NCBI GenBank assembly: GCA_965153355.1
Contig: OZ231126.1
Location: 78,740,001-78,804,000, forward strand
From: Flaccisagitta enflata
Lineage: Eukaryota; Chaetognatha; Sagittoidea; Aphragmophora
Direction of reading: 5' to 3'
Length of the DNA: 64,000 nucleotides
Below the pieces are notes generated by a model. The model was not told the DNA's origin. It saw only the letters and a program-made list of their open reading frames with translations, and searched no databases. Positions 11,080 to 21,379 of this stretch are shown piece after piece. The translations under genes were made by a program, and so were the position numbers. Position 1 is the stretch's first letter, and each line of letters begins with the position of its first letter.

Positions 11080-13861
11080 TTCTCCTTTTTGGTAACTTGC
11101 CATCTCCGACACTGCATCGATTTGATTCCCTCATCTCTTCAGCTTCTTCCTCAAGGGCCTCCACTTTGTTCTTCAAAATCATCTTGGCCGATTCAATAAC
11201 ATCCAACGCCTTGGGATTTGACAGAAACTCAATAGCCTTGGTTAATTGCTGGGGCTCAGCATTGGCCACATCGGCAATTTTCTTAAAACCTGCGTTCAGA
11301 AGCTGCTTTGCGCGACCAATTTTCACACCTGGTATTTCCATGAGTTGGTTGAGAGTTGGATTGGAGCATTGAGTCAATCGCGGAATAAAATCTTTTAATA
11401 GCAATGGATATGCCCAAAACTCTTTCAACTCTTCCGTGAAATGCATCACGCAAACAGAAAACGCAGACGCTCTTTGAAGAAGTCCTTGAATGAAACCTCT
11501 GTCGAGAGTAAACTTGGCTGCTACTTCCCAAATGGTTTTCTCAGCCATCAAATCCCGAAGCACGAGTGTCAAATAAAAACGAGCTATAATCATATCATCT
11601 ACTTTGGACGTGGACTTGGTCACACCACGAGCACGCATTGCCAAATGCGACTCTCGAACACCTATAAACTCAGCCGCTTTAATTTCAGTGGAGTTGAGGC
11701 AGCTGAAAGACTCAAAATAAGTCATCCATTGAGGCTTAACAATGCTTATTGCGTCATAGGGAGTAACCAAATACAACAAATGAATTGTACACTCAAGGTT
11801 CAAATTCTGTAAATTGGCCTTCAGATCGCTGTATAGTCGTTGAGACCAATCCACATCCACACCTCCTTTGTAAGTGGCTTTTCCCAAAGCAGTGACTCTT
11901 AAAAATTGACCACAAGGGTCTTGTACCAAGGCTGCGTCGGTGGTGTTGTAATGGCCATTGCTGCCGCTGCTTTTGGTGCCACCGTCACCCAATTTGGTAC
12001 TCTTTTCTTTCAAACTGTTTTGTCCCTTTTCAAAGCCGATACTTTTGTTACCATCAATGGGCAATGTCATGGAAGAAGGAAGTATGTCGTCATTGGTGAC
12101 AGAATATGACAAATTGTCAGGATTTAGGAGATTGTCAGCGTTTGTTGTTGTTGTAGGTGACTGTGAGGGAGTGGAAATCTGCTGAGAATCATCATCGTCC
12201 ACTTTCTTTGGGCAGCAAATGATCAGTTGGGCAGTAACCAAATCCTGGATGGCTTTGTCTGCGCAAACAACAATATCCACGCCCAACTTATCTTGCTGAA
12301 CGTGCAACAACGTCTTTTTTAGGAAAGACACAATGGATTTTCGACACTGTGTAATTTCCAAACCCACGCAAGACAGCACTAGCCGTTTCATGTACTCTTT
12401 GCCGCCACCGTCATATCTATTGCCATGGGCGTCCTTCAAATCCTGACGCAAGACTGCCGCTAAACTACTAACACAGTCGTCGTAGGATCCAGAAACAATC
12501 TTCATCACTTGGGCATAATCTTTAGGCTGCGCAATCAAATAACTCTCGCCTGAGTCGTCAATCCCGGCTCTTCCGGCACGACCCACCATCTGCTTGTATT
12601 GACTTCTTGTAATAGGAGACAAACCAACATAAGGAGACCTGAGGATTACTCTTTTGGCGGGTAGATTAACGCCAGCAGCAAGAGTTGACGTACAAGTAAG
12701 AATAGAGAGAACTCCAGCACTGTACGCTTCTTCAATCAGACGACGCTCACCAGCTGTTAACCCGCTATGGTGATAAGCTACGCCATAAGGGAGAGTCTTT
12801 TTTAGGACAGGGCAGATTCCCCCTGGAGTCTCAATCAGGAGATTCTTGTATAAGTCTTTCCGCTCCTCTTCCCGAATCCGCCGAAGTTTATCTGGCATAG
12901 CACTACAAAGCATCACCGCAACATTTTCACAATTCTTTTTGCTGGCGCAGAATATCAGACATGACTTCTCTGGAATCACTTCAGAAACCAAACCCTGGAG
13001 GTGGTCTGGGTCAAATTTTTCCATCTCTTCACTGTATGGAAATGTAATGTATCTGCTGTGATGGATTTTATCCTCTTGGGTAGTAGCGCACTTGACGGCT
13101 GGCGTGGACTCCTTTGCCACTTCATATATGGACAAACCAATTTTGATGTATTCTACCAACTCAACCGGACGAAAGTTGTTTTCATAAACTTTGGCGCGCA
13201 GGAAAATCTGCAAATCTTTGATGTTGCTCAGCGTGGCAGACATGCCAACAATCTGCGTCCCTTCACAACAGTGGAGAACTTTGGTCAACATGGTCTCCAG
13301 CAAAGCACCGCGAGACGTTCCATCACCAAGCATGTGCAGCTCATCAATCACAAATAATCCAATTTCATTTTGTCTTTTGCCATTTTCAATGAGAGAGTTA
13401 AGTAGCGAGGCGGCTTTTTCAATGGTGCAAATGAATATAGTTTTCCGTTTGCGTTTCTTCCGCTGTGGAAAGGAGCCTTTAGCACCAGCATATTCCTCCA
13501 CAGAAAATCCTAAACTGACGGAAAATGGCGCCAAGGCTTTTACTTTTTCTTGGACAATGGCCACATAAGGGAGAACAAAAACAGCATCTTTGCGATGAAG
13601 CAAAAGCTCACGTAACATGAGAATTTCAGCCACCAACGTCTTACCGCCAGAAGTTGGCAAGCTGTAAATGAGATTCTCCTTCTCCTTTAACCCATTCAAT
13701 GACAAACACTGCTCTTGCCACTCATACAACTTCAATATTTTCCTGTGCTGTAGGAACAATTGTTTCACATAGAGGCTAAGTCCAAAAAACGGTCCATAAT
13801 TGTCTTCAATGGTAGAATTGTTGCCCAATTCTAACTCATCATCATCCATCAGCTTGTCCAT
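11075..13861 (-). CDS. HELQ: HELQ: POLQ-like superfamily 2 DNA helicase, complete core in one exon
   Basis: HELQ is a nuclear 3'-5' single-strand-DNA-dependent helicase that works at stalled forks and in interstrand crosslink and double-strand-break repair. The 928-residue frame shows the family motifs in order: LYEWQ (about 45-49), Walker A PTSGGKT (69-75), EEYAGAKG (about 122-129), DELH box (173-176), SAT (208-210), AYHHSGL (about 362-368), TSTLAAGVNLP (391-401) and QMVGRAGRAG (424-433). Winged-helix and ratchet regions follow, then a helix-hairpin-helix (about 840-870, IPGVKIGRAKQL). A Ser/Thr/Asn-rich segment at about 554-648 is an insertion relative to vertebrate HELQ. The start is the first in-frame ATG; the frame stays open 20 codons further upstream with no other ATG before a stop. 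The long disordered N-terminus of vertebrate HELQ is absent. No intron interrupts the frame. Family assignment is secure; the exact start is not. Confidence 0.95.
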   Translation of the reverse strand: MDKLMDDDELELGNNSTIEDNYGPFFGLSLYVKQLFLQHRKILKLYEWQEQCLSLNGLKEKENLIYSLPTSGGKTLVAEILMLRELLLHRKDAVFVLPYVAIVQEKVKALAPFSVSLGFSVEEYAGAKGSFPQRKKRKRKTIFICTIEKAASLLNSLIENGKRQNEIGLFVIDELHMLGDGTSRGALLETMLTKVLHCCEGTQIVGMSATLSNIKDLQIFLRAKVYENNFRPVELVEYIKIGLSIYEVAKESTPAVKCATTQEDKIHHSRYITFPYSEEMEKFDPDHLQGLVSEVIPEKSCLIFCASKKNCENVAVMLCSAMPDKLRRIREEERKDLYKNLLIETPGGICPVLKKTLPYGVAYHHSGLTAGERRLIEEAYSAGVLSILTCTSTLAAGVNLPAKRVILRSPYVGLSPITRSQYKQMVGRAGRAGIDDSGESYLIAQPKDYAQVMKIVSGSYDDCVSSLAAVLRQDLKDAHGNRYDGGGKEYMKRLVLSCVGLEITQCRKSIVSFLKKTLLHVQQDKLGVDIVVCADKAIQDLVTAQLIICCPKKVDDDDSQQISTPSQSPTTTTNADNLLNPDNLSYSVTNDDILPSSMTLPIDGNKSIGFEKGQNSLKEKSTKLGDGGTKSSGSNGHYNTTDAALVQDPCGQFLRVTALGKATYKGGVDVDWSQRLYSDLKANLQNLNLECTIHLLYLVTPYDAISIVKPQWMTYFESFSCLNSTEIKAAEFIGVRESHLAMRARGVTKSTSKVDDMIIARFYLTLVLRDLMAEKTIWEVAAKFTLDRGFIQGLLQRASAFSVCVMHFTEELKEFWAYPLLLKDFIPRLTQCSNPTLNQLMEIPGVKIGRAKQLLNAGFKKIADVANAEPQQLTKAIEFLSNPKALDVIESAKMILKNKVEALEEEAEEMRESNRCSVGDGKLPKRRK

Positions 13862-13941
13862 TTTATGCCAACTCAAATGATTTTTTTCTTCGTAATCTTG
13901 GGCGAAAGCTAGCGGCAACAATGCTTAGCTTTTACCTATTT

Positions 13942-14042
13942 TTAGGCGGACCCCTGAATTTGGTTGAAATTCTTCTTTATGGCCTTTTTAATAATAATCT
14001 TTTGCTTTTCAGCCTCGCTTGGGATGATACCAAAACAAGTGT
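13942..14042 (-). CDS. Gene X exon 3: short lysine-rich C-terminus
   Basis: After ACTTGCCTAG, two bases complete the codon left by exon 2. The frame then reads DTCFGIIPSEAEKQKIII and KKAIKKNFNQIQGSA before TAA at 13942-13944. It is supported by the matching phase and by a diverged duplicate of the same exon and its upstream intron at 17256-17521. With exons 1-2 the protein is about 702 residues, counted from the open start of exon 1. The stop lies 80 nt before the HELQ ATG on the same strand. The polypyrimidine tract is weak, so confidence is moderate. Confidence 0.5.
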
Positions 14043-14586
14043 CTAGGCAAGTTTTTATTTCATATCTTCATAACATTGTTTATCAACCTAATTCCAGCAT
14101 TTAATCACATTATTGAAGTCTTTTAACATCACATTTCATACCTTAAAAATGTTCAATAGATTCAATCAAAGCTTAATAAAAACTTGTAGGATTATAGCAA
14201 TATAATCGCTGCATCAAATTTAATCACTGTTTAAAGTTTTTAACGTTCATAAACACGGTTGCATTAGGCCAACAATGTAGATCACTTGTCCTAATTTTTG
14301 TTTATGCCAGCATTGCCACAGGGCAACAACATTGTGTTATGAATGATATGGCATCCACATTGTGGTTTTTCTTCATCAAGAGTACGCAGGAAATCTTCTT
14401 TTTCAAACATCTTCTTTATTGCGTTTCCACTGAGAGCAATATGTCTCTTTTCCACCCAACGGGTTGTTTCTGTGATAATGCAAAAAAAGGTTCTGTTTTT
14501 TTTTTTACAAATAATGCTTAACAGGTTCAGAGCTTATAAATTATATTCCAGGGTGATAGAAAAATATGAAATTCCGTTTAACTTAC
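14043..14586 (-). other. Gene X intron 2
   Basis: Bounded by GTAAGT and CCTAG. The right-hand part (about 14223-14586) shows nothing recognisable; the left part (to 14222) is duplicated at 17345-17521. Confidence 0.45.
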
Positions 14587-15216
14587 CAACAAACGTATAG
14601 TCTCCATTGGGGGGTAGCATGAACACTACCCTAGGTTCTTCTCCATGGTTTTTGTCAGGCTTCTGGGCACTCACAGCTTCAAACATTTCAGGATATTTCG
14701 CCATCCACTCATTCACCCGGTTTAAACTTGATGAATTTCTTGGTCTGCCAGGATCCTCGGCCTCCATTTCCTCCCTGTCGGCGTTAATGCTCACCATCTC
14801 CATACCGGCATTGAGGCTCACCTCCTCCTCCTCCTCCTCCTCTTCACTTTCATTGGATGCGGTTTCGTCTTCTGACAATTCTATACCATGTTCAGCATGT
14901 AAAACGGTTTGGTCCAACCTCTTGAACGTGAACGGGTTGAAAAAAGCAATTGAGCCATCTTCATCCAACTTTTTGAGAGTATCCAAAAAGTTAACAATCT
15001 CGTTAGATTGAAAAACAATCTGGTCGGAAAAGAAATGCCCAACACAATGGTAGCCTTCAGGCGCCCTCCATTGGGTTGGCATATCTTCAATAGACCCTAA
15101 AATTGCGCGATGGGGTCCCACTTTGTGAAAATCGCTGTCAGTTTCTTTTGTGACATTTTCAAGCATAATGCAATGATGTTTGTCTAAAACAATCGTTCTA
15201 CAGAATGAATCCATTT
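14587..15216 (-). CDS. Gene X exon 2: unknown globular segment plus acidic linker
   Basis: The exon follows a textbook acceptor (a long T-rich tract then TTTTTGCAG) and ends at the consensus donor GTAAGT. Its 210 codons begin MDSFCRTIVLDKHHC. They contain a compact, Phe/His-rich segment (HRAILGSIEDMPTQWRAPEG, then HFFSDQIVFQSNEIVNFLD), an acidic stretch with eight Glu in a row, and a tail ending PPNGDYTFV. Phase 1 at both ends agrees with exons 1 and 3. The upstream intron is only 165 nt. Function unknown. Confidence 0.65.
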
Positions 15217-15381
15217 CTGCAAAAACAAAATAAAAAAAAAAACAAAAAAAAAAAAAAACAGGAAATTAGGCATAATCAATAAAAAATTTACATTTGCCAA
15301 TTAGTCACTGTTTCTTTTTTTGCAACATTCCATTGTCCTCTATTATGGCTAAAAGCGATTAAACCGTGATAGGAGCCTCAC

Positions 15382-16759
15382 CAAAGGTTCTTGTAAACTT
15401 GTAGAATGCTTTCACCATGAGTTCGGCTTCATCCAACCATTTATCAACCATTGACCTATCTTTTCTGGATTTTGGGCTCAGGTTTTTTGGCTCATCTAGA
15501 TTTTGAATTCTTTTGTTGGAATATTTGGCCTTACGCCAAACCAGGGTCTGATTGAAGATTTTCTTATTCTTATCTTTTATCAACATGACGTGAATACGAT
15601 TTTGAGCCGCCATTTTCAGTCCCCATTTATGGAAAGATTGCTCATCTTGATATCCTTTGACTGAAGCTTGAAAGCATTCGGCGTCATAATCCAGATATGC
15701 TTGTAATTTCAATTGGTCATCGGTATCCTTCAAGTTGGCCTCATTTCCACTCGCATCCATGGCATCACAAACATTGCCATTTCCTGCGTTCCCATATTGC
15801 CGCATACCATTTCCATATCCCTGGTCATTGGGGCCTTTTGCATAATCGTTGAAAAAACGCCCCCTTCTTTGTGTAAATCCAGCTCCTGAGTTGCCACTGC
15901 CACTGCCATCTGTTGAATCATCGTCATCTCTTCTTTTCTTCTCACTCCAATTTCCATCCGGCACCAATTTTTCATCTTTCCTTTCTTCTTCCTCCTCTGC
16001 CTCCTTTTTTTCCTTTTCTTCCATCTCTCTGTACATTTGCAACCTTTTTTCTTTGATTATCTCATCAGTGGGGCCATCTTCGGAGTAATGCTTATCTTCA
16101 TCAAAACTATCATACCAATGTTGGGTTTTCTCTTGCCCCTTTGTTGATCTCAGCTGAGACCAAACCTTGTTGTTTTCTTCCCTTCTCATCGACTCGGTTT
16201 GTCTCCTGTTCCCTATTTCCTCAGTTGAGCTAATTTTCTTATTTTGGATTCTTGAGGAGTTCTCAAAACTTTTTCTCTTTTCTCCTCGGTTTTTGCCCCA
16301 AATAAGAAGAGCTCCTTCATTTTTGCGCCATTCGGGAATAGGCCTAATCCATTTGGGGGACCTTTCATGAATGGAAATATACCCATTGTCACCTTTGGTA
16401 CCATCCATGGGGTAAGTAACTGCTTGGGTACCATCTGTATTACTTGTAGACCTTGGATCATGAATGACAGGCACTTCCTGCTCCTCCTCCTCAACTCCCT
16501 CCTCCTCTTCCTCCTCCTGTTTTTCTTCGCCCCTCTCAATCTTTACTTTAATATCTCGGAATGGACAATCTGAGGGAGAGTAGGGGTTATCTCCCGAATG
16601 ATTTGATGCATTGTCGCGATTTTGATCGCCTTCATCCACGGGAATGTTGGGCATTGAAGATGATTGTCCCGATTCAAAGTACACTGCGACTAAGTTTGAG
16701 AGAGACTTTTTTGCCGCGTCTGCAACAATATTGACATTACATATGTGAGCCTCGGTCAA
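15382..16759 (-). CDS. Gene X exon 1: charged, low-complexity protein of unknown function
   Basis: About 459 open codons on the minus strand, rich in Glu, Lys, Arg, Asp and Asn, with a poly-Glu run (EKQEEEEEEGVEEEEQE) and several Lys/Arg-rich blocks. The C-terminal 110 residues (from LKLQAYLDYDAECF to KAFYKFTRTF) look globular. The exon ends at TTTG/GTGAGG, leaving one base; exon 2 supplies AA, giving Glu-Met-Asp. Without splicing the frame would stop after another seven residues. The first in-frame ATG is at 16654. The frame is open upstream to a TGA near 16816, so the true 5' boundary may be an acceptor between those points. I recognise no domain; nuclear localisation is only a guess from composition. 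Confidence 0.6.
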
Positions 16760-16793
16760 CGGGGCACTTCTTGCAGATTTGCTTGAAATTGCT

Positions 16794-17521
16794 TCAATTA
16801 AATTGATGAAAGATCTGGAAGCTCTTCACTATGGCCTCCTCTACGCAGAGAGGGGTATGAAGTAGACTTGGGAAGGCGTTTGGGTCTGCTTTCGACGCCA
16901 CCTCCACCATACAGTTGGCACCAGGAGCATCCGGAAACAAAGGGACGGAGCCTTCAAAGACCTTTTCCGACGCCGCCTCCATCAGAGAGTTGGCACGAGT
17001 AGCATCCGACTCCAAAGGGATGGAGACTTCAAGGACCGCTTCCGACTCCACCTCCACCGCCTCCACTGGACAGTTAGCACGAGGATCGTTCGACTCCAAA
17101 GGGACGGAGCCTTCAAAAACCTCTTCCGACGCCGCCTCCATCAGAGAGTTGGCACAAATGCATTCAACTCCAAGGGAATGGAGCCTTCAACGTCCGCTTT
17201 CAATTCCGCTTCCACCGCATCCACTGGACAGTTGGCAGGAGGAGCATCCGACTGAAGTTGGTTTAAATTCTTCTTTATGGCCTTTTAGATGATAATCTTT
17301 TGCTTTTGACCCTCGCTTGGGATAAAACCAAAACAAGTGTGTCTAGGCAAGTTTTGATTTCATATCTTCATAACATTGTTTATCAACCTAATTCCAGCAT
17401 TTAATCACATAATTGAAGTCTTAAAACATCACATTTCATACCTTAAAGATGTACAATAGATTCAATCAAAGCTTAATTAAAACTTGTAGGATTATAGCAT
17501 TATAATTGCTGCATCAAATTT
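16794..17521 (-). pseudogene. Decayed duplicate of gene X exon 3 followed by a coding-like repeat tract
   Basis: 17256-17521 is about 90% identical to 13957-14222 (end of gene X intron 2 plus exon 3). It has a 2-nt insertion after the acceptor and an in-frame TAA where exon 3 has Lys codons. Downstream on the minus strand are alternating repeats of about 28 and 25 residues, type A (..ANCPVEAVEVESEAV..IPLES) and type B (..ANSLMEAASEKVFEGSVPL). A 1-nt deletion near 17160 shifts the frame between units. The tract reads open from 17141 to a stop at 16794. A 1-nt shift near 16819 would join it to the gene X exon 1 frame, so it may instead be a diverged 5' part of gene X. Confidence 0.45.
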
Positions 17522-17814
17522 GGATTCTTACTTATTCTAAGTCATCATGTAACTCTCACACACTACTTATAGGTGTTGTCCTTGTTGCTTTTTGATCTAT
17601 CTTCTTCCAAACCGAACTGCCTATCTATTTATGAAGGCCAACTGCCTTGTTACCCTAAAGGTAACCCTTATACAACCCTAAGGCTTAAACATAGTTTATA
17701 ACTGTATCTGTAGCTAAATACTTTTCCTCCTTGTGTACATCAATAATGCTGCTTGCAGGAGTCCTATATCCATTAACTCACACCCACAAATCTTACAAGT
17801 AGTAGATCTATCCA
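17522..17814. other. Unique AT-rich sequence, nothing recognised
   Basis: No feature between the duplicated exon and the tandem array. Confidence 0.4.
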
Positions 17815-18420
17815 CTAGTTTTGGGAAGCTTTAAAGCAACTTTAAAGCAACTTTAAAAATCGTAAAAGTAGAGGGTCCAGCAGCTGGGTTTGGGAAGCTT
17901 TAAAGCAACTTTTAAGCAACTTTAAATTAACTTTAAAAATCGTAAAAGTATAGGGTCCAGCAGCTGGGTTTGAAAAACTTTAAAGCAATTTTTTAAGCAA
18001 CTTAAAGCAACTTTAAAAATCGTAAAAGTAGAGGGTCCATCAGCTGGGTTTGGGAAACTTTAAAGCAACTTTTAAGCAACTTTAAAACAACTTTAAAAAT
18101 TGTAAGAGTAGAGGGTCCAGCAGCTGGGTTTGGGAAACTTTAAAGCAATTTTTTAAGCAACTTTAAAACAACTTTAAAAATCGTAAAAGTAGAAGGTCCT
18201 TAGCCTGGTTTTAGGAAACCTTCATAATAAAAACTTCATTTTAAAATTTCAGTAAAAGTAGAGGGTCCTTAGCCAGGTTTTAGGAAACCTTCATAATAAA
18301 ACTTCATTTTAAAATTTTGGTAAAAGTAGAGGGTCCTAGGCCTGAATATAGAAAACTTCAAATCAATTTTCAAAAAATCCAAAAAAGTAGGAAATCCTAA
18401 GGCTGGGTTTAAAATTCTAA
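17815..18420 (+). repeat. Tandem repeat, ~70-81-bp units
   Basis: About eight units built on CTTTAAAGCAACTTTTAAGC, ATCGTAAAAGTAGAGGGTCC and AGCTGGGTTTGGGAAACT. The last three diverge (TAGCCAGGTTTTAGGAAACC). No coding capacity. Confidence 0.9.
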
Positions 18421-18539
18421 GAAAAATTATTATTTCGAGTATTTATCTATTGCTGACCACAAGCCGAGGCTACCATACAAATCAGGAGGCTACCAGGTGA
18501 ATATTTATGGCATTTACTCGAATAAAATTGCTTTTCACT

Positions 18540-18875
18540 TTCATCCATGATTCTAATAAAAATTTCTAAAAGTTTCCTATTATATATTTCAATTGTTTTA
18601 TCTTCCTCTTCCACCTCCATATCTTTCCTTTATTTTGCTTCTCTTCCTCCTTTATCCTCCTCATTTCTCTTCCTCTTTTTCTCTTCCTTTTCCCCTTTCC
18701 TCCATTATGACGCGATTTTTTTTTCTTTCTTTCCTCCTTTCCTCTATTTCTTTCTTCTCTTCCTTTTCCTATTTCTTTCTGTTATAATTTTTTCTTTTTT
18801 CTCTTCCCCATTCACGCGTCACTTCTCTTCCTCCTTTTCACGCGCCCAATATTCATCCTTAACTCCTCCTCCTCA
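18540..18875 (+). repeat. Pyrimidine-rich low-complexity tract
   Basis: CTTCCTCC/TTTTCTC-rich sequence. Its long open frame is a composition artefact. Confidence 0.7.
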
Positions 18876-18877
18876 TT

Positions 18878-18960
18878 TGTCATCTGTCATCTGTCATCTG
18901 TCATCTGTCACTGCATACCATCTGTCATCAGTCATCTGTCATGTGTCATCTGTCACTGCG
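18878..18960 (+). repeat. CATCTGT heptamer minisatellite
   Basis: Repeated TCATCTGTCA with CTGCATAC interruptions. Confidence 0.85.
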
Positions 18961-19214
18961 GCTCTAGACCTTTCACATCACAACCTCTACAACTATACAG
19001 TCTACTTCTACCTTTTCTCATATTCATTATCAAACCTCAAAACCCTACCACCTTTTTTTTTCAAATTGCTATCTCATACCTTTGTCTCAAATCCTTACCT
19101 CTCTTATTTTTATTTCAACCATTTCAAAATCTTCTTCTTTCATTTCCTATTCTTTATTCTTATTTTTCGTGAAAAAAATTTTCACTTTTTTCTTCTCAGG
19201 TACTACACAAAACC

Positions 19215-19400
19215 TAATTTCTACCATAAAAACCAATTTTCCACCAATTAAAACCAAATTTCCACCATCTAAAACCAAATTTCCACCATCTAAAACCAAA
19301 TTTCTACCATATAAAACCTTATATCTACCATGTAAAAGCCTTATTTCTACCATGCAAAGCCTAATTTCCACCATGCAAAGCCTAATTTCTACCAATCCAA
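19215..19400 (+). repeat. ~20-21-bp minisatellite (ACCATCTAAAACCAAATTTC)
   Basis: About nine diverging units. It continues irregularly to about 19460. Confidence 0.8.
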
Positions 19401-20374
19401 AACCTTTCTTGTCACATATAAAAACCTCATTTGTACCTATAGAAAACCTCAAAAGTACCCACTTAACTCTTGTATTCCTCCATTGGTTTTTTATTGCTTC
19501 CCATTTTGACATCTATAAAAGCCTCATTTCTACCCAAGAAAACCATTTTTGAACATATAAAGGCCTCATTTCTACCATCATTTTCTTTCCTGCTTCTTCC
19601 TTTTTCTTCATACTTCCCTCAAAGGTTTTTCTATATTCCCTTCTTGGGTTCTTCACTTTGCTTTTAGGTTTCATATCTTTCTTTACTTTCATAACCTCCT
19701 TCCAACTTCAACTCAAATGGTAGAAAATTGCCTTGCTTCTTCCTTCTCTCACGAAATCGTATTTGTAGCTAGTCCATCAGCAGAAATCCTTTCATTCATT
19801 CTCTTCTCTCCTCCTCTCTTCTCTACTCTTCTTCTTCTCCTTCGCTCCTCCTCGCCGAAAACGTAGGATTCCCTCTCTGCTGAAACTCTCTGCCTTTCTT
19901 TCTCTTTCAAATTTGCTCTCTCTCTCTCGAGTTCAACTCGAGTAGAGATTTTGAGGCTTACAAATCCTACCATTCTGCAAATCCTCTGCAACTCGTTGCG
20001 CGTTTCCTACTTTTGCAAATTGGCCGGAGCTCCTCCTCCTCCTCCTTATTGGCCTTGCAAAAGGCTTGACCACTAGATCATGGGCAGGAGACTTTGGGCA
20101 GGAGCGGTCATCTTTAGCTAGCTCGTAGTTATTTCTTTGTTAGGAAATGGTAATAGTAGAGGGTATTTCTCCACGTTTTCACAGCCTCATGAGTTTGACC
20201 GCTATAGGATAAATGCAGAATGTGAAAATAATCCTTACTACTGACGGATGGAGCAGTAGACTGAGACATAAACCTTGCCGCATACAGTTGACTCCCCCTC
20301 CAATGGATTTGAAGGGACCAACAAATTTTATCTGTTATAAGCAGAATTCTGTTCTAGCCAATATGGGACAAAAA

Positions 20375-20660
20375 ATTAGTTCAAAGCCCAAATCCCAATC
20401 TTAAGGCCCAAATCCCAACCTCAAAGCCCCAATCTCAGCCTTAAAGACTAAATTTCAGCCTCAAGAACAGAATTCAGCCCCAAAACAAAAAGGCCCAAAT
20501 CCCAACTGCTAGAAGGTGAAACTTCCTCATATGTGAAAGCATAGGTCATTGACCCCTCTGAGGGTGCTGCCCTTCTTCCTTCCCTAACTTTAATCACAAC
20601 CTACTTGGGCAAGGCACAGGTACCGCTAATCATTTAACGCTTTTGCTATTTTTCTTCTTT
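20375..20660 (+). mobile_element. Degraded right part of a GGGCAG-family element
   Basis: AAGCCCAAATCCCAATCTTA repeats, then AGCATAGGTCATTGACCCC, GCTGCCC, and GGTACCGCTAATCATTTAAC, the family 3' end. No left end is visible. Confidence 0.5.
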
Positions 20661-20673
20661 TTTTAGGGGGGGG

Positions 20674-21190
20674 GCAGCTGCCCTAGAGGACACAGGACAC
20701 AGGGGTGAATTTCCTTCCATCTGTTTTTCCGTCTGTCCATCTGTCTGTCTGTCCATCCGTCTATCCAAATATCCCTCCCAAGGCCCAAATCTGGCTCTTT
20801 CAGGCCTGAAATCAATCCCACGAAACCCAGATCAACCCTCTCAGTTCCAAAATCATCCTTCTTAGGCATAAAAACAGTGCACTTTGGCGCAAAATCATCC
20901 CTCATTGACTTAAAATCAGCTCTTTTAGGTGTGCATCAATTCTCACTTTGCTGAAATCATCCCTCCCTGGTCTTAAGTCACTTTTTACAGGCGTAAAATC
21001 AGTCCTCATAAGCCTTAAATCATCCCTTAGGGCTCAAGATTAGCCCTTTTACAACTAATTGCCTAATCTAGATCACTGTAGCCTAAAAAAAGACCTCTAA
21101 GGCATGATCAGGCCCTCTCAGCCCCCATAACTGGACATATGAAAATTCACCACTGTGTACTACGGCCCTTTAGGCGTGCTGCCCTATTCA
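20674..21190 (+). mobile_element. Diverged GGGCAG-family element
   Basis: GGCAGCTGCCCTAGAGGACA at the left, ACGGCCCTTTAGGCGTGCTG at the right, inverted GGTGAATTTCC/GAAAATTCACC inside, and a Cys/Leu-like AAATCA..CCC repeat core. Confidence 0.55.
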
Positions 21191-21379
21191 ACCCTCTTTA
21201 TCACCTTAACACCTCATGCAAGGCAACAGAACATGCGAGATCCTTGTTGCTCATATAAGGGGTCCCCCAGGACCCCTGGGGCCCAGGCACCTTTTTTTCA
21301 AATGGCGGTGACTACTCTTTTGCAAGACTTTGGAATTAATTGAGCTTACCGGCCCCTCAGAGCCTGAAAATATGCTCTT

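Noticed and set aside
11075-13861. DNA polymerase theta (POLQ) rather than HELQ
   Set aside because: No polymerase domain follows, and the C-terminal helix-hairpin-helix and motif spacing match HELQ.
13862-14042. Gene X exon 3 as the missing N-terminus of HELQ
   Set aside because: The only GT donor before the stop (GTCCGC) is poor, and joining it to the plausible acceptor near 13878 is out of frame with HELQ.
13942-14042. Exon 3 reading as the start of a J-domain
   Set aside because: FGIIPSEAEKQKIIIKKA only loosely resembles the J-domain start; there is no HPD motif and the chain ends after about 30 residues.
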